Source of the DNA: 62-47 sp044463945
GTDB lineage: Bacteria > Pseudomonadota > Alphaproteobacteria > Rhizobiales > Xanthobacteraceae
Length of the DNA stretch: 64,000 bases
Assembly: GCA_044463945.1 (NCBI GenBank)
Contig: JBIQLW010000006.1
Coordinates: forward strand, 80,484-144,483
Direction: 5' to 3'
Shown here: piece after piece, positions 33,548 to 41,561 of the stretch
Layout: the number at the start of each line of letters is the position of its first letter
How positions within the stretch are numbered: position 1 is the stretch's first letter
Notes under the pieces: model-generated
What the model was told of the DNA's origin: nothing
Database searches by the model: none
Seen by the model: the letters and a program-made list of their open reading frames with translations, nothing else
Position numbers and translations under genes: made by a program

Positions 33548-34552
33548 TTACTCCACGCCCGCTTCCTGCGGGGTGAACTCGTAAACCGAACTGCAAAACT
33601 CGCAGGTCACCATCACCTTGCCATCCTTGACCATGTCGGGGCGATCGGCGGGTGCGAAGCTCGCCAGCATTCCCGACACCGCCTCGCGCGAGCACGAGCA
33701 TTTGGCGCGGACCGGCAGGGTCGGGAACACCCGCACGCCGCGCTCATGGAACAGACGGTAAAGCAGCCGCTCGCCCGACAGGTCGGGATCGATCAGTTCG
33801 ATGTCCTCGACGGTGCCGATCAGCGACTGGCCCTCAACCCACGCGTCGTCCTCGGCGATCTGATGGAGCGCGCTGCCCTCCGGTGCGTCGCCGGGATGGA
33901 GATCGGCCTGCCGCGCCCGCTCCGGCGCCTTGGGCAGGAACTGCAACAACAGGCCGCCGGCGCGCCAGCGATGGCGCGGCCCGTCGTCCCCGCCGCGCCA
34001 TTCCTCGCCGACCGCGATCCGGACGCGGGTGGGAATCTGCTCCGAGCGCAGGAAATATTCGTGCGCGGCGTCTTCCAGATTGCCGCCGTCGAGCGCCACC
34101 AGCCCCTGATAGCGGCTCATGTCCGGCCCCTGATCGATGGTCATGGCGAGGTGTCCGCGCCCCAGGAGGGCGGCGGAGTCCTGCCCCTCCGCGAGCCGCG
34201 CGGCATCGAAGCGGGCATAGGCGCGCAGCCGGTCCGGCGCCTGAAAATCGACGATCATCAGCGACACCGGGCCGTCGGTCTGGGTTTGCAGGATGAAGCG
34301 GCCGTCGAACTTCAGGGACGAGCCGAGCAGCACCGTGAGCACGACGGCCTCGCCAAGCAGCTTGCCGACGGGGGCCGGATAGGCGTGTTTCTCCAACAGG
34401 TCGTCGAGCGCCGGGCCGAGCCTGGCGAGCCGGCCGCGCAGATCGAGTACGTCGACGTCGAACGGCAGCACCGCGTCATCGACGGGAACCGGCGACGGCG
34501 CGCGGGCCGTGGTTTCAGGCGTGATGTTCGGATCAAGGAAAGGCTGTGTCAT
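33548..34552 (-). CDS. hslO: Hsp33 redox-regulated chaperone
   Basis: 334 residues, slightly longer than E. coli Hsp33. The N-terminal domain has GKLLGEAVVLTVLLGSSLKFDGRFILQTQ. The C-terminal zinc switch is complete: KCSCSREAV (CxC) and VTCEFCSSVY (CxxC), 28-35 residues apart. Oxidation of the four Cys releases zinc and activates holdase function in the cytoplasm. It follows argF by about 100 bp in the same direction. Confidence 0.92.
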   Translation of the reverse strand: MTQPFLDPNITPETTARAPSPVPVDDAVLPFDVDVLDLRGRLARLGPALDDLLEKHAYPAPVGKLLGEAVVLTVLLGSSLKFDGRFILQTQTDGPVSLMIVDFQAPDRLRAYARFDAARLAEGQDSAALLGRGHLAMTIDQGPDMSRYQGLVALDGGNLEDAAHEYFLRSEQIPTRVRIAVGEEWRGGDDGPRHRWRAGGLLLQFLPKAPERARQADLHPGDAPEGSALHQIAEDDAWVEGQSLIGTVEDIELIDPDLSGERLLYRLFHERGVRVFPTLPVRAKCSCSREAVSGMLASFAPADRPDMVKDGKVMVTCEFCSSVYEFTPQEAGVE

Positions 34553-34655
34553 GGCGCCTTATCTGGGGTCGGGACACAGGAATCGAAAGCCCCCTGCGGG
34601 ATGCCATCCGTGTCCTCACAGGAACGGCACCTCATGATGCTGGACCGACCGGCGG

Positions 34656-35579
34656 CTATTCCACCGCGTGGAGGCACCACGCCAAGACGCCCTTCTGCGC
34701 GTGCAGGCGGTTTTCGGCCTCGTCGAACACCACCGATTGCGGGCCGTCGATCACCTCGTCGGTCACCTCATCGCCGCGATGCGCCGGCAGGCAGTGCATG
34801 AACAGCGCGTCGGGTTTGGCCAGCCGCATCAGCCGGCTGTTGACCTGATAGGGCTTCAACAGGTTGTGACGGTGCTCACCGTCCTTGTCGCCCATCGACA
34901 CCCAGGTATCGGTGACCACGCAATCGGCGTCGCGCACTGCGGCTTCCGGATCGGTGCCGATGGTGATCGGCGCATTGTTGGCCTTGATCCAGTCGCGCAG
35001 CGGCTTGTTGGGGGCGAGCTGCGGCGGCGTCGCGATGTTGAGCTTGAACTTGAAGCGTTCGGCGGCATGGACCCAGGAGGCCAGCACGTTGTTGTCATCG
35101 CCGGTCCAGGCCACGGTGCGGCCCGCGACCGGGCCGCGATGCTCCTCGAACGTCATCAGGTCCGCCATCACCTGACAGGGGTGCGAGCGCCGCGTCAGGC
35201 CGTTGACGACCGGGACCGTGGCGTGCGCCGCCAGTTCCAGCAGCGCCTCGTGATTGAGGATGCGGATCATGATGATATCGACGTAGCGCGACAGCACCCG
35301 CGCGGTGTCGGCGATGGTCTCGCCGCGCCCGAGCTGCATCTCCGCGCCGGTCAGCATGATGGTCTCGCCGCCGAGCTGGCGCATCCCGACATCGAACGAG
35401 ACGCGGGTGCGGGTCGAGGGTTTGTCGAAGATCATCGCCAGCGTCTTGCCGGCGAGCGGCTTGTCGGCGCGGCCGCTCTTGAGCGCGGCCTTGATGGTCT
35501 TGCCGGCGTCGAGAATGGTCCGCAGTTCGGCGGCCGGAATCTCGGTCAGATCGAGAAAGTGGCGCAACGTCCCGCTCAT
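34656..35579 (-). CDS. argF: Ornithine carbamoyltransferase
   Basis: 307 residues. The carbamoyl-phosphate site KPSTRTRVSFDVGMRQLGG is near residue 52, RRSHPCQVMAD near 130 and the ornithine-loop motif MHCLPAHRGDEVTDEV near 265. It makes citrulline in arginine biosynthesis. Its ATG overlaps the argD stop (ATGA), so the two are co-translated from the argD promoter. Confidence 0.95.
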   Translation of the reverse strand: MSGTLRHFLDLTEIPAAELRTILDAGKTIKAALKSGRADKPLAGKTLAMIFDKPSTRTRVSFDVGMRQLGGETIMLTGAEMQLGRGETIADTARVLSRYVDIIMIRILNHEALLELAAHATVPVVNGLTRRSHPCQVMADLMTFEEHRGPVAGRTVAWTGDDNNVLASWVHAAERFKFKLNIATPPQLAPNKPLRDWIKANNAPITIGTDPEAAVRDADCVVTDTWVSMGDKDGEHRHNLLKPYQVNSRLMRLAKPDALFMHCLPAHRGDEVTDEVIDGPQSVVFDEAENRLHAQKGVLAWCLHAVE

Positions 35580-36784
35580 CGCGCCGCCTCAAGTTTCGCC
35601 GCCGCCGACAGGGTCGTGCAAGCGCGCTCCAGCCGCGCCACCGCTTCATCCAGTTCGGACTCAGTCACGATCAGCGGCGGCAGGAACCGCACCACGTTGT
35701 CGCCCGCGCCGACCGTCAGGAGTTTTTCGTCGCGCAGCGCGGCGATGAGGTCGCCAGCCGGCACCACCGCCTTGATGCCAAGCAGCAGCCCTTCGCCACG
35801 CACCTCGGCCAACACATCGCGGTGACGATCCACCACGGAGGCGAGCTTCTGTTTCAGAAGCAGCGACATCTTCTGCGCGTGCGGAAAGAAGTCCGGCTTC
35901 AGCATCACGTCGAGCACGGCATTGGCGGCGGCGACCGCCAGCGGATTGCCGCCGAAGGTCGAGCCGTGCGAGCCCGGCGTCATGCCCGATGCCGCCTCCT
36001 CGGTGGCGAGGCACGCGCCGATCGGGAAGCCGCCGCCCAGCGCCTTGGCCAGCGACATCACGTCGGGTTCGATCCCGAGGCGCTTGTAGGCGAACAGTTC
36101 GCCGGTGCGCCCCATCCCGGTCTGCACCTCGTCGAAGATCAGCAGCAGGCCGTGCTCGTCGCACAGGCGCCGCAGTTCCTTGAAGAAGGCGTGCGAGGCG
36201 GCGCGCACCCCGCCCTCGCCCTGCACCGGCTCGATCAGGATGCCGGCGGTGTTCGGACCGAGCGCCTTCTTCACCGCGGCGATGTCACCGAGCGGTACCT
36301 GATCGAAGCCGTCCACCGGCGGGCCGAAGCCTTCGAGATATTTCGCGGCGCCGGTGGCGGCGAGCGTCGCCAGCGTGCGACCGTGGAACGCGCCCTCGAA
36401 CGTGATGATGCGGTAGCGTTCGGGATGGCCCTTCATGGCGTGATAGCGCCGCGTCACCTTGATGCAGCACTCCAACGCCTCCGCGCCGGAATTGGCGAAG
36501 AACACCTTGTCGGCGAAACTCTGCTCGCACAGCCGCGCGGCGAGGCGTTCGCCGTCGGGACTCTTGAACAGGTTCGACATGTGCCACAGTTTGGCGGCCT
36601 GCTCCTGCAATGCCGCCACCAGATGCGGATGGGCATGGCCGAGCGCGTTGACCGCGACCCCACTGGTGAAGTCGAGATAGCGCTCGCCGTCGGTCCCGAT
36701 CAGCCAGGCGCCCTCGCCGCGCGTGAAGGCGACGTCTGCACGGGCGAAGACAGGCAACAGATGAGACGGCGCGCTCTGGGTCAT
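35576..36784 (-). CDS. argD: Acetylornithine aminotransferase
   Basis: 402 residues, class III PLP aminotransferase. YLDFTSGVAVNALGHAHP near residue 32, NSGAEALECCIKVTRRYH near 108, IFDEVQTGMGRTG near 215 and the PLP lysine in SLAKALGGGFPIGA near 245. It converts N-acetylglutamate semialdehyde to N-acetylornithine, and may also serve as succinyldiaminopimelate aminotransferase. First gene of the argD-argF unit, with the promoter and unusual leader described at 36850-36934. Confidence 0.94.
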   Translation of the reverse strand: MTQSAPSHLLPVFARADVAFTRGEGAWLIGTDGERYLDFTSGVAVNALGHAHPHLVAALQEQAAKLWHMSNLFKSPDGERLAARLCEQSFADKVFFANSGAEALECCIKVTRRYHAMKGHPERYRIITFEGAFHGRTLATLAATGAAKYLEGFGPPVDGFDQVPLGDIAAVKKALGPNTAGILIEPVQGEGGVRAASHAFFKELRRLCDEHGLLLIFDEVQTGMGRTGELFAYKRLGIEPDVMSLAKALGGGFPIGACLATEEAASGMTPGSHGSTFGGNPLAVAAANAVLDVMLKPDFFPHAQKMSLLLKQKLASVVDRHRDVLAEVRGEGLLLGIKAVVPAGDLIAALRDEKLLTVGAGDNVVRFLPPLIVTESELDEAVARLERACTTLSAAAKLEAAR

Positions 36785-36849
36785 GACAGGTCCGATCGAA
36801 CGAATGGGGCGGGCGGTGCTGGCGGCGCCCGGCGCATCGCCGGCCGCGT

Positions 36850-36900
36850 CAAAAACCCTGCCCCGGAAACGAAATGTGCCGCCTTTCCAGGCGGCACATG
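36850..36900 (-). other. Arginine-rich mini-ORF overlapping a leader hairpin before argD
   Basis: ATGTGCCGCC (36891-36900 read leftward) pairs perfectly with GGCGGCACAT (36875-36884), a 10-bp stem with a 6-base loop at the very 5' end of the predicted argD transcript. The same bases open a 16-codon frame, MCRLERRHISFPGQGF, with three Arg codons (CGC, AGG, CGG) in its first seven, ending at TGA 36850. It could be an attenuator leader for arginine supply, or coincidence from a palindrome. Confidence 0.35.
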
Positions 36901-36906
36901 GCGATT

Positions 36907-36934
36907 ATTCTAGGACGGCCATGACCGCTGTCAA
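36907..36934 (-). promoter_or_regulatory. Sigma70-like promoter for argD-argF
   Basis: TTGACA (36929-36934) and TAGAAT (36907-36912), both on the - strand, are separated by 16 bp. This is close to the housekeeping consensus. Transcription would begin near 36900, about 115 bp before the argD ATG. Confidence 0.7.
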
Positions 36935-37014
36935 CCTTGCCGGCCCGCCGGCGCGGCTTTTCGCCCGCCACGCGATGGACGGCCCCGGTCTCGGCAAAAC
37001 CGGCGTGCCGCAAC

Positions 37015-37220
37015 GAGTCGCAGAAAAAACCGATTTTATCGATTGACTACGGAAGATGTGGACGCATCGGGCGCGACTCTTGCGCCTGAGTCGCCGCATA
37101 TTGTAGCGTTTCCGCTATCGAGTACGACATCTCGTGCGACAGTTCTGATTCAAGCTCAAGTCCTGGCTTCAGCGGCGACGTCCGGCACGCTTATCGCGTC
37201 CGGCGAGGGCTAAGGGATTC
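37015..37220 (+). promoter_or_regulatory. Cluster of five GANTC (CcrM) sites upstream of gcrA
   Basis: GANTC occurs at 37015, 37075, 37088, 37147 and 37216. About 0.8 would be expected by chance in 206 bp. CcrM methylates GANTC in alphaproteobacteria, and GcrA acts at methylated promoters, so methylation-dependent or self-regulation of gcrA is plausible. The remaining bases of the 516-bp argD-gcrA gap show no gene. Confidence 0.55.
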
Positions 37221-37300
37221 GAACCGCAGGGATTTTACGCGAATTGACGTCGCCAGCGCGGCTTCCCGTGGCAGCCGCACGACACGAAGGAAACAGTGCG

Positions 37301-37807
37301 ATGACGGTATTGACCTGGTCCGACGAGCGCGTCGAGCAATTGAAGAAGCTCTGGGAAGCCGGCCTCTCCGCCAGCCAGATCGCGGCGGAACTCGGCAACG
37401 TGACGCGCAATGCGGTTATCGGTAAAGTCCACCGGCTGGGCCTGTCGGGCCGCGCCAAGACCCCGTCGTCGGCCGCGCCCCGGCCGCGCAAGGCGCGTCC
37501 GGCACCACAGATGATGCGGGTGTCGCGCCCGGTCGCGCGTGGCAACACCGCGCTGGCGCAGGCGTTCGAGGTCGAGATGGAGCCCGATCCGATCGCCCAC
37601 GACAATGTGGTGCCGATGAGCCAGCGGCTGACGCTTCTGGAACTGAACGAGAGCACCTGCCACTGGCCGGTCGGCGATCCCAGCAATCCGGAGTTCTTCT
37701 TCTGCGGCGGCAAGTCGCTGCCCGGCCTGCCCTATTGCGCCCACCACTCGCGCATCGCCTATCAACCCGCCGCCGACCGCCGCCGCCAGCAGCCCAAGCC
37801 ACGCTAG
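37301..37807 (+). CDS. gcrA: GcrA cell cycle regulator
   Basis: 168 residues from ATG 37301, with AAGGA upstream. The N-terminal DNA-binding domain reads WSDERVEQLKKLWEAGLSASQIA, then NVTRNAVIGKVHRLGL. A basic linker (residues 48-75) leads to the C-terminal sigma70-interacting domain with NESTCHWPVGDPSNPEFFFCGG and YCAHHSRIAYQP, including its conserved Cys/His. GcrA recruits RNA polymerase to methylated promoters of cell cycle genes. Confidence 0.94.
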   Translation: MTVLTWSDERVEQLKKLWEAGLSASQIAAELGNVTRNAVIGKVHRLGLSGRAKTPSSAAPRPRKARPAPQMMRVSRPVARGNTALAQAFEVEMEPDPIAHDNVVPMSQRLTLLELNESTCHWPVGDPSNPEFFFCGGKSLPGLPYCAHHSRIAYQPAADRRRQQPKPR

Positions 37808-37838
37808 AGGCTTCCCGCCTTTGACGGAATCAGTCGGC

Positions 37839-37867
37839 GTCATGCGCGGACTTGATCCGCGCATCCA
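37839..37867 (-). repeat. Palindromic repeat with TCAAG loop, copy A (inverted)
   Basis: Read leftward it is ATGGATGCGCGGA-TCAAG-TCCGCGCATGAC. It shares flanks and loop with the copies at 37883 and 37974, but its stem bases differ in a paired way (GCGCGGA with TCCGCGC). Confidence 0.75.
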
Positions 37868-37882
37868 TCTTCCTCAGAAATG

Positions 37883-37912
37883 ATGGATTGCCGGGTCAAG
37901 CCCGGCAATGAC
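37883..37912 (+). repeat. Palindromic repeat with TCAAG loop, copy B
   Basis: ATGGATTGCCGGG-TCAAG-CCCGGCAATGAC. The stem TTGCCGGG/CCCGGCAA differs from copies A and C at both paired positions, while ATGGA, TCAAG and ATGAC are kept. Confidence 0.75.
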
Positions 37913-37973
37913 ACCGTTGTAGCGTTTCCGCCAAACAAATAACCCCCGGAAAGCGGGATCTCCTATCTGAAAG

Positions 37974-38003
37974 ATGGATGCCCGGATCAAGTCCGGGCAT
38001 GAC
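37974..38003 (+). repeat. Palindromic repeat with TCAAG loop, copy C
   Basis: ATGGATGCCCGGA-TCAAG-TCCGGGCATGAC. Same orientation as copy B, 91 bp away. The three copies fill most of the 375-bp gap between gcrA and the Wzc-like gene. No gene is seen in this gap. Confidence 0.75.
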
Positions 38004-38182
38004 GACGCGGGATATGATCCGTTCCCGATCCGCGGCCCCACCGCCAACCAATCCCGCACCCTCATCAATGGCCCGCGACAAAAGCGGAGCCCGCAGCGTC
38101 AATTCAAAATTAACCGTAGATCTTTACCTTGCGGAAGATTGCAGTTTGGGTCGCGTTGTGTCGCGCGAGTTGGGTTTTCGGT

Positions 38183-40255
38183 ATGTCGCTTGAACAAAAG
38201 GGGGACATCAGGACCGCCGACGACGGCGCGGCAGACCCTGCCCAGACTTTGAAGAGCGTCAGCCTCAGTGATCTGGCCGGCATCCTCACTCGGCACAAAG
38301 CATGGATTTTCGGAACGGCGATCACTTGTGTCGTGCTCGGAGCCGGATATCTGGCTGTCGCAAAGCCGACCTACACATCCACTGCCGAAGTCTATGTCGA
38401 CCCGCGCGATCGTCCGACCCCCAAGGAAGACCCCGGCGAGAAAAACAGCGTGCCGGGAGACGGCCTTCTCCTTGTCGAAAGCCAGTTGAAAATCATCACG
38501 TCCGGCAAGGTGCTTTCACGGGTCGTCGATCAAATGAACCTGTCCGAGGACCCGGAGTTCAACGGACGTGGCAGCATCATCGCGAGCATCAAGGCGATGT
38601 TCGGATTCGGGGACGCCGATAACCCGCGTCTGGCCGCCTTGCGCCGTTTGCGTCTGGCAACATCAACCAGACGGAGCGAGCGCTCCTATGTGATCGATAT
38701 TTCCGTCGCGGCCCATGCACCGCAACGGGCGGCAGACCTCGCGAATGCGGTTGCCAGCGCTTATCTCGAAGAACAAGCCAGCGCGAATGCCGACTTCAAC
38801 CGGCGGCTTTCCGACGCGATCAAGTCGCAGTTGGAAAGAATGCGCGTTGCCGTGAGCCGCTCGGAGCAGGCCGTTACCGCCTACAAGGCGGCCAACAATC
38901 TGGTGGGCTCACGCGACAGGCTGGTCACCGATCAGGAACTGACGGAAGCCAATACCCAGCTCAACAATGCCAAAACAAGGCTGAACGAGGCGCTGGCGCG
39001 CGTCAAACTCGTCGATTCAATTGAATCGGGCGGCACACCGCTTGAATCCCTGCCCGAGGCCATCCAATCAAACACCATCGTGCAGTTGCGGGCGCGCGCC
39101 GTCGACGCTTCGCGTGCTGAAGTTGAACTCGCGCGGGTCCTCGGCCCCAATCATCCCGCCTTGCAGCAGGCCCGGGCCCAGGTGCAGGACGTCCAATCCG
39201 CGATCAAGAGCGAGGTCAAGCGTATTGCTCAGGCCGTGCGAAACGTCGCCACCAGCGAGCGCATCAACGTCCAGAGCCTTCAGGCCCATTTCAACTCGCT
39301 GAAGGCGCTCACGCAGACCAACGAAAAGGCGATGGTGCAACTGCGCGAGCTTGAGCTCAAGGCAAACTCCGACCGCGCGGTGTATGAAACCTACCTTGCG
39401 AAAGCGAAGGCAGCGACTGAAGAGCAGGCCATCAACAACACGAATATCAGGCTGATTTCCCGGGCGATCCTTCCCGAACAACGGAGCTGGCCGCGGACGA
39501 TCCCTTTAATGACCGGAGCGCTGTTCGGCGGCATCTTCCTCGGCATCATGCTGGCGTTCCTGCGCGGCGCTTTGGAGCAGGTTAAGGGAACACCGCCGAA
39601 GCCGAGCGCCGGGGCCGGAGAGGCGGAAGAACCACTGCCGCAAACTGCGGAGATTCATGCGGTCCGACGCCGCGAGCAGTTATCCCGCCTGACAGCGGAA
39701 CTGCTGGCGGCACCGGCAGACCATTCCATTCTGCTGGTGCGGTCACGGAATCACGAAGCGTTGAATCTGGTCGCATTGGAGCTTGCGTGTGCTGTTGACG
39801 AGTGCGGCCAGAACGTCGTCGTCATCGACGCCGATCTGAAGAACAATGCCGTATCGTCGCGATTGCGGTTCAACCGGAGCCCTGGTGTTCGCGATATTCT
39901 GGCGGGCCGGGCTTCCATTCGCGAGGCTGTTCATGCGGTCGAGCAGACGCGGATCAAGATCGTACCAGCCGGCGTAGCGGCTTTGGCACCGCTCAACCAG
40001 CAAATGCGAAGCGCCTTCCAGACGGCCCTGCGTCAGGCGCGAGGATTGGGTCGCGTTATTATCGATGGCGGCGAATTGGGTGCGATGCGATCGGAATTAT
40101 GTCTCTACGCCATGGCGGATGAAGTCATCTTTCTCGAGATATCGCATGACGACCAGGCATCCGACGTCTCCCTGCTGGTCGAGTTGTTGCGCCATCGCCA
40201 GATCAAGGCCAGAGTGGTCTCGATCGATCCGCCATCGCATGCGATGGCCGCTTGA
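38183..40255 (+). CDS. Wzc/GumC-like polysaccharide co-polymerase with degenerate kinase domain
   Basis: 690 residues. Wzz domain with first membrane helix near residues 41-60 (WIFGTAITCVVLGAGYLAVA), a long coiled-coil periplasmic region (about 200-430, SRSEQAVTAYKAANN and the GNVR-like part), and a second helix near 455-480. The C-terminal region from about 514 is a BY-kinase-like fold, with the Walker A' strand VVVIDADL kept near 545. However, the P-loop position reads VRSRNHEALNLVALE instead of GxxxGKS/T, and no C-terminal Tyr cluster is present. Controls EPS chain length and export, probably without autophosphorylation. Start chosen at ATG 38183. Confidence 0.82.
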   Translation: MSLEQKGDIRTADDGAADPAQTLKSVSLSDLAGILTRHKAWIFGTAITCVVLGAGYLAVAKPTYTSTAEVYVDPRDRPTPKEDPGEKNSVPGDGLLLVESQLKIITSGKVLSRVVDQMNLSEDPEFNGRGSIIASIKAMFGFGDADNPRLAALRRLRLATSTRRSERSYVIDISVAAHAPQRAADLANAVASAYLEEQASANADFNRRLSDAIKSQLERMRVAVSRSEQAVTAYKAANNLVGSRDRLVTDQELTEANTQLNNAKTRLNEALARVKLVDSIESGGTPLESLPEAIQSNTIVQLRARAVDASRAEVELARVLGPNHPALQQARAQVQDVQSAIKSEVKRIAQAVRNVATSERINVQSLQAHFNSLKALTQTNEKAMVQLRELELKANSDRAVYETYLAKAKAATEEQAINNTNIRLISRAILPEQRSWPRTIPLMTGALFGGIFLGIMLAFLRGALEQVKGTPPKPSAGAGEAEEPLPQTAEIHAVRRREQLSRLTAELLAAPADHSILLVRSRNHEALNLVALELACAVDECGQNVVVIDADLKNNAVSSRLRFNRSPGVRDILAGRASIREAVHAVEQTRIKIVPAGVAALAPLNQQMRSAFQTALRQARGLGRVIIDGGELGAMRSELCLYAMADEVIFLEISHDDQASDVSLLVELLRHRQIKARVVSIDPPSHAMAA

Positions 40256-40322
40256 TCCGCGCGACATCCCGCCGACCCGGATCGACCGAAGATTCACACG
40301 AGAGATGCCGCGATACGGCCAA

Positions 40323-41558
40323 TCAGCCGACGCCTACATGACTGGGCAGGGCGGACGGGCGCATACCTGCCCGATTGAAACAATCGGCGACGCGCCGGCG
40401 CGCGAAGTGCTGCAAACGATGAAATCGCCATCGCAGGCTGCGATCAACCGTGAGTGAGCGTCTATACCCGGCCATGCGGAGCGCCTCGCTGTCAGTCGCC
40501 TGCTTGACCGGATCGGAATAGAAATCCCTTATCTTGTCCTTGCCCATCCCGGGTGTCTCGACCCATCGTGGGATAAGGACATTGCAGAGTCTGTCGATAT
40601 CGGTCAGCAGCCGGGTGACGCCCGTTCCAGCAGCGGGACACGAGGTCTGAAACGCATCGCCAATGAGAACGATGCCGTCCTGATCGACGTTTTCGGCAGC
40701 GGAAAGATTCATGACCCAGCTTTCCACCCGATCGATCGGTTCGATCGCGCCAACGAAATCGGCAAGACCCGGCAAGGCATTGAACAGCTCTGCGATCGGA
40801 TTCCGGTGAAATTCGCGAATCCAGGGATCCTCGTGATCGAGGAACGTGAAAAGATTCGCACGCAGGCACCCAGCGATCGGAAACAGGCTGAGATAGTCGA
40901 TCCGGTTTGAGGCGCCTGCGCCGTAATAGGTGAGCGCCTGGAATGCCGGTGTCCACTCCCTCCTCGGTGCGAGCGTGAGGCCAAACGATATCGATTGCTT
41001 CTCGGCTATGATCCGGCGGCCGATACCAACCTTGTGCCGGAGCGAATCCGCCATCCCCGTCGCCAGGATGATGAGATCGGGCGTGATCGAACCGTGTTTC
41101 GCCAGAGATACGTGTTGCGTCCGCGGGTCGGTCCGAATGTCGCGAACGTCGTCGATGACCAGATCGACGGATGCCGGAAGCTGCGCGCGGACGATGCGCA
41201 CAATGTCTTCGTAACGGATACCAAAATGCGGGTCTTGCGTGCGATCGACGATCTGGCCCGCGCGAACATTGAGCGTGTCGCGAAAGAATGTCGCTTCGGC
41301 GGCGATGGGGCCCAAAACCCCAAGCTCCCACATGAGGTCGACCTGGCGCCCCGCAATCTTTTCGACACGAAACTGTTTCGGGCAGACCGCATGCTTGTCG
41401 ACAAGCGTGACCCGGTGGCCCGCTCGCGCCAGCACGATAGCCGCGAGAGAACCGCTTAGACCGGCGCCAATAATCGCGACGTGCGCGCTCTTGCGCGTGT
41501 CGGTTGTAAACATTGTTCCGCGATCAGCATATGTCATGTGCGCGACCAAAGAACGCAT
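40323..41558 (-). CDS. FAD-dependent monooxygenase-like oxidoreductase in EPS locus
   Basis: 411 residues from the first ATG; ATG 41537 or 41513 (MFTTDTRKSA) are alternatives, the last putting the fold right at the start. It has HVAIIGAGLSGSLAAIVLARAGH as the Rossmann FAD site, PDLIILATGMADSLR in the middle and DGIVLIGDAFQTSCPAAGTGVTRLLTDIDRL as the second FAD motif of p-hydroxybenzoate hydroxylase-like enzymes. The C-terminus is basic (RSLRWRFHRLQHFARRRVADC). It follows a glycosyltransferase gene by 3 bp. Substrate unknown; a lipid, aromatic or isoprenoid substrate, as in geranylgeranyl reductase relatives, is possible. Confidence 0.75.
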   Translation of the reverse strand: MRSLVAHMTYADRGTMFTTDTRKSAHVAIIGAGLSGSLAAIVLARAGHRVTLVDKHAVCPKQFRVEKIAGRQVDLMWELGVLGPIAAEATFFRDTLNVRAGQIVDRTQDPHFGIRYEDIVRIVRAQLPASVDLVIDDVRDIRTDPRTQHVSLAKHGSITPDLIILATGMADSLRHKVGIGRRIIAEKQSISFGLTLAPRREWTPAFQALTYYGAGASNRIDYLSLFPIAGCLRANLFTFLDHEDPWIREFHRNPIAELFNALPGLADFVGAIEPIDRVESWVMNLSAAENVDQDGIVLIGDAFQTSCPAAGTGVTRLLTDIDRLCNVLIPRWVETPGMGKDKIRDFYSDPVKQATDSEALRMAGYRRSLTVDRSLRWRFHRLQHFARRRVADCFNRAGMRPSALPSHVGVG

Positions 41559-41561
41559 CCA

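Noticed and set aside
37101..37930. Shared 15-mer TTGTAGCGTTTCCGC at 37101 and 37916
   Set aside because: Only two copies without flanking similarity were found; too little to call a repeat family.
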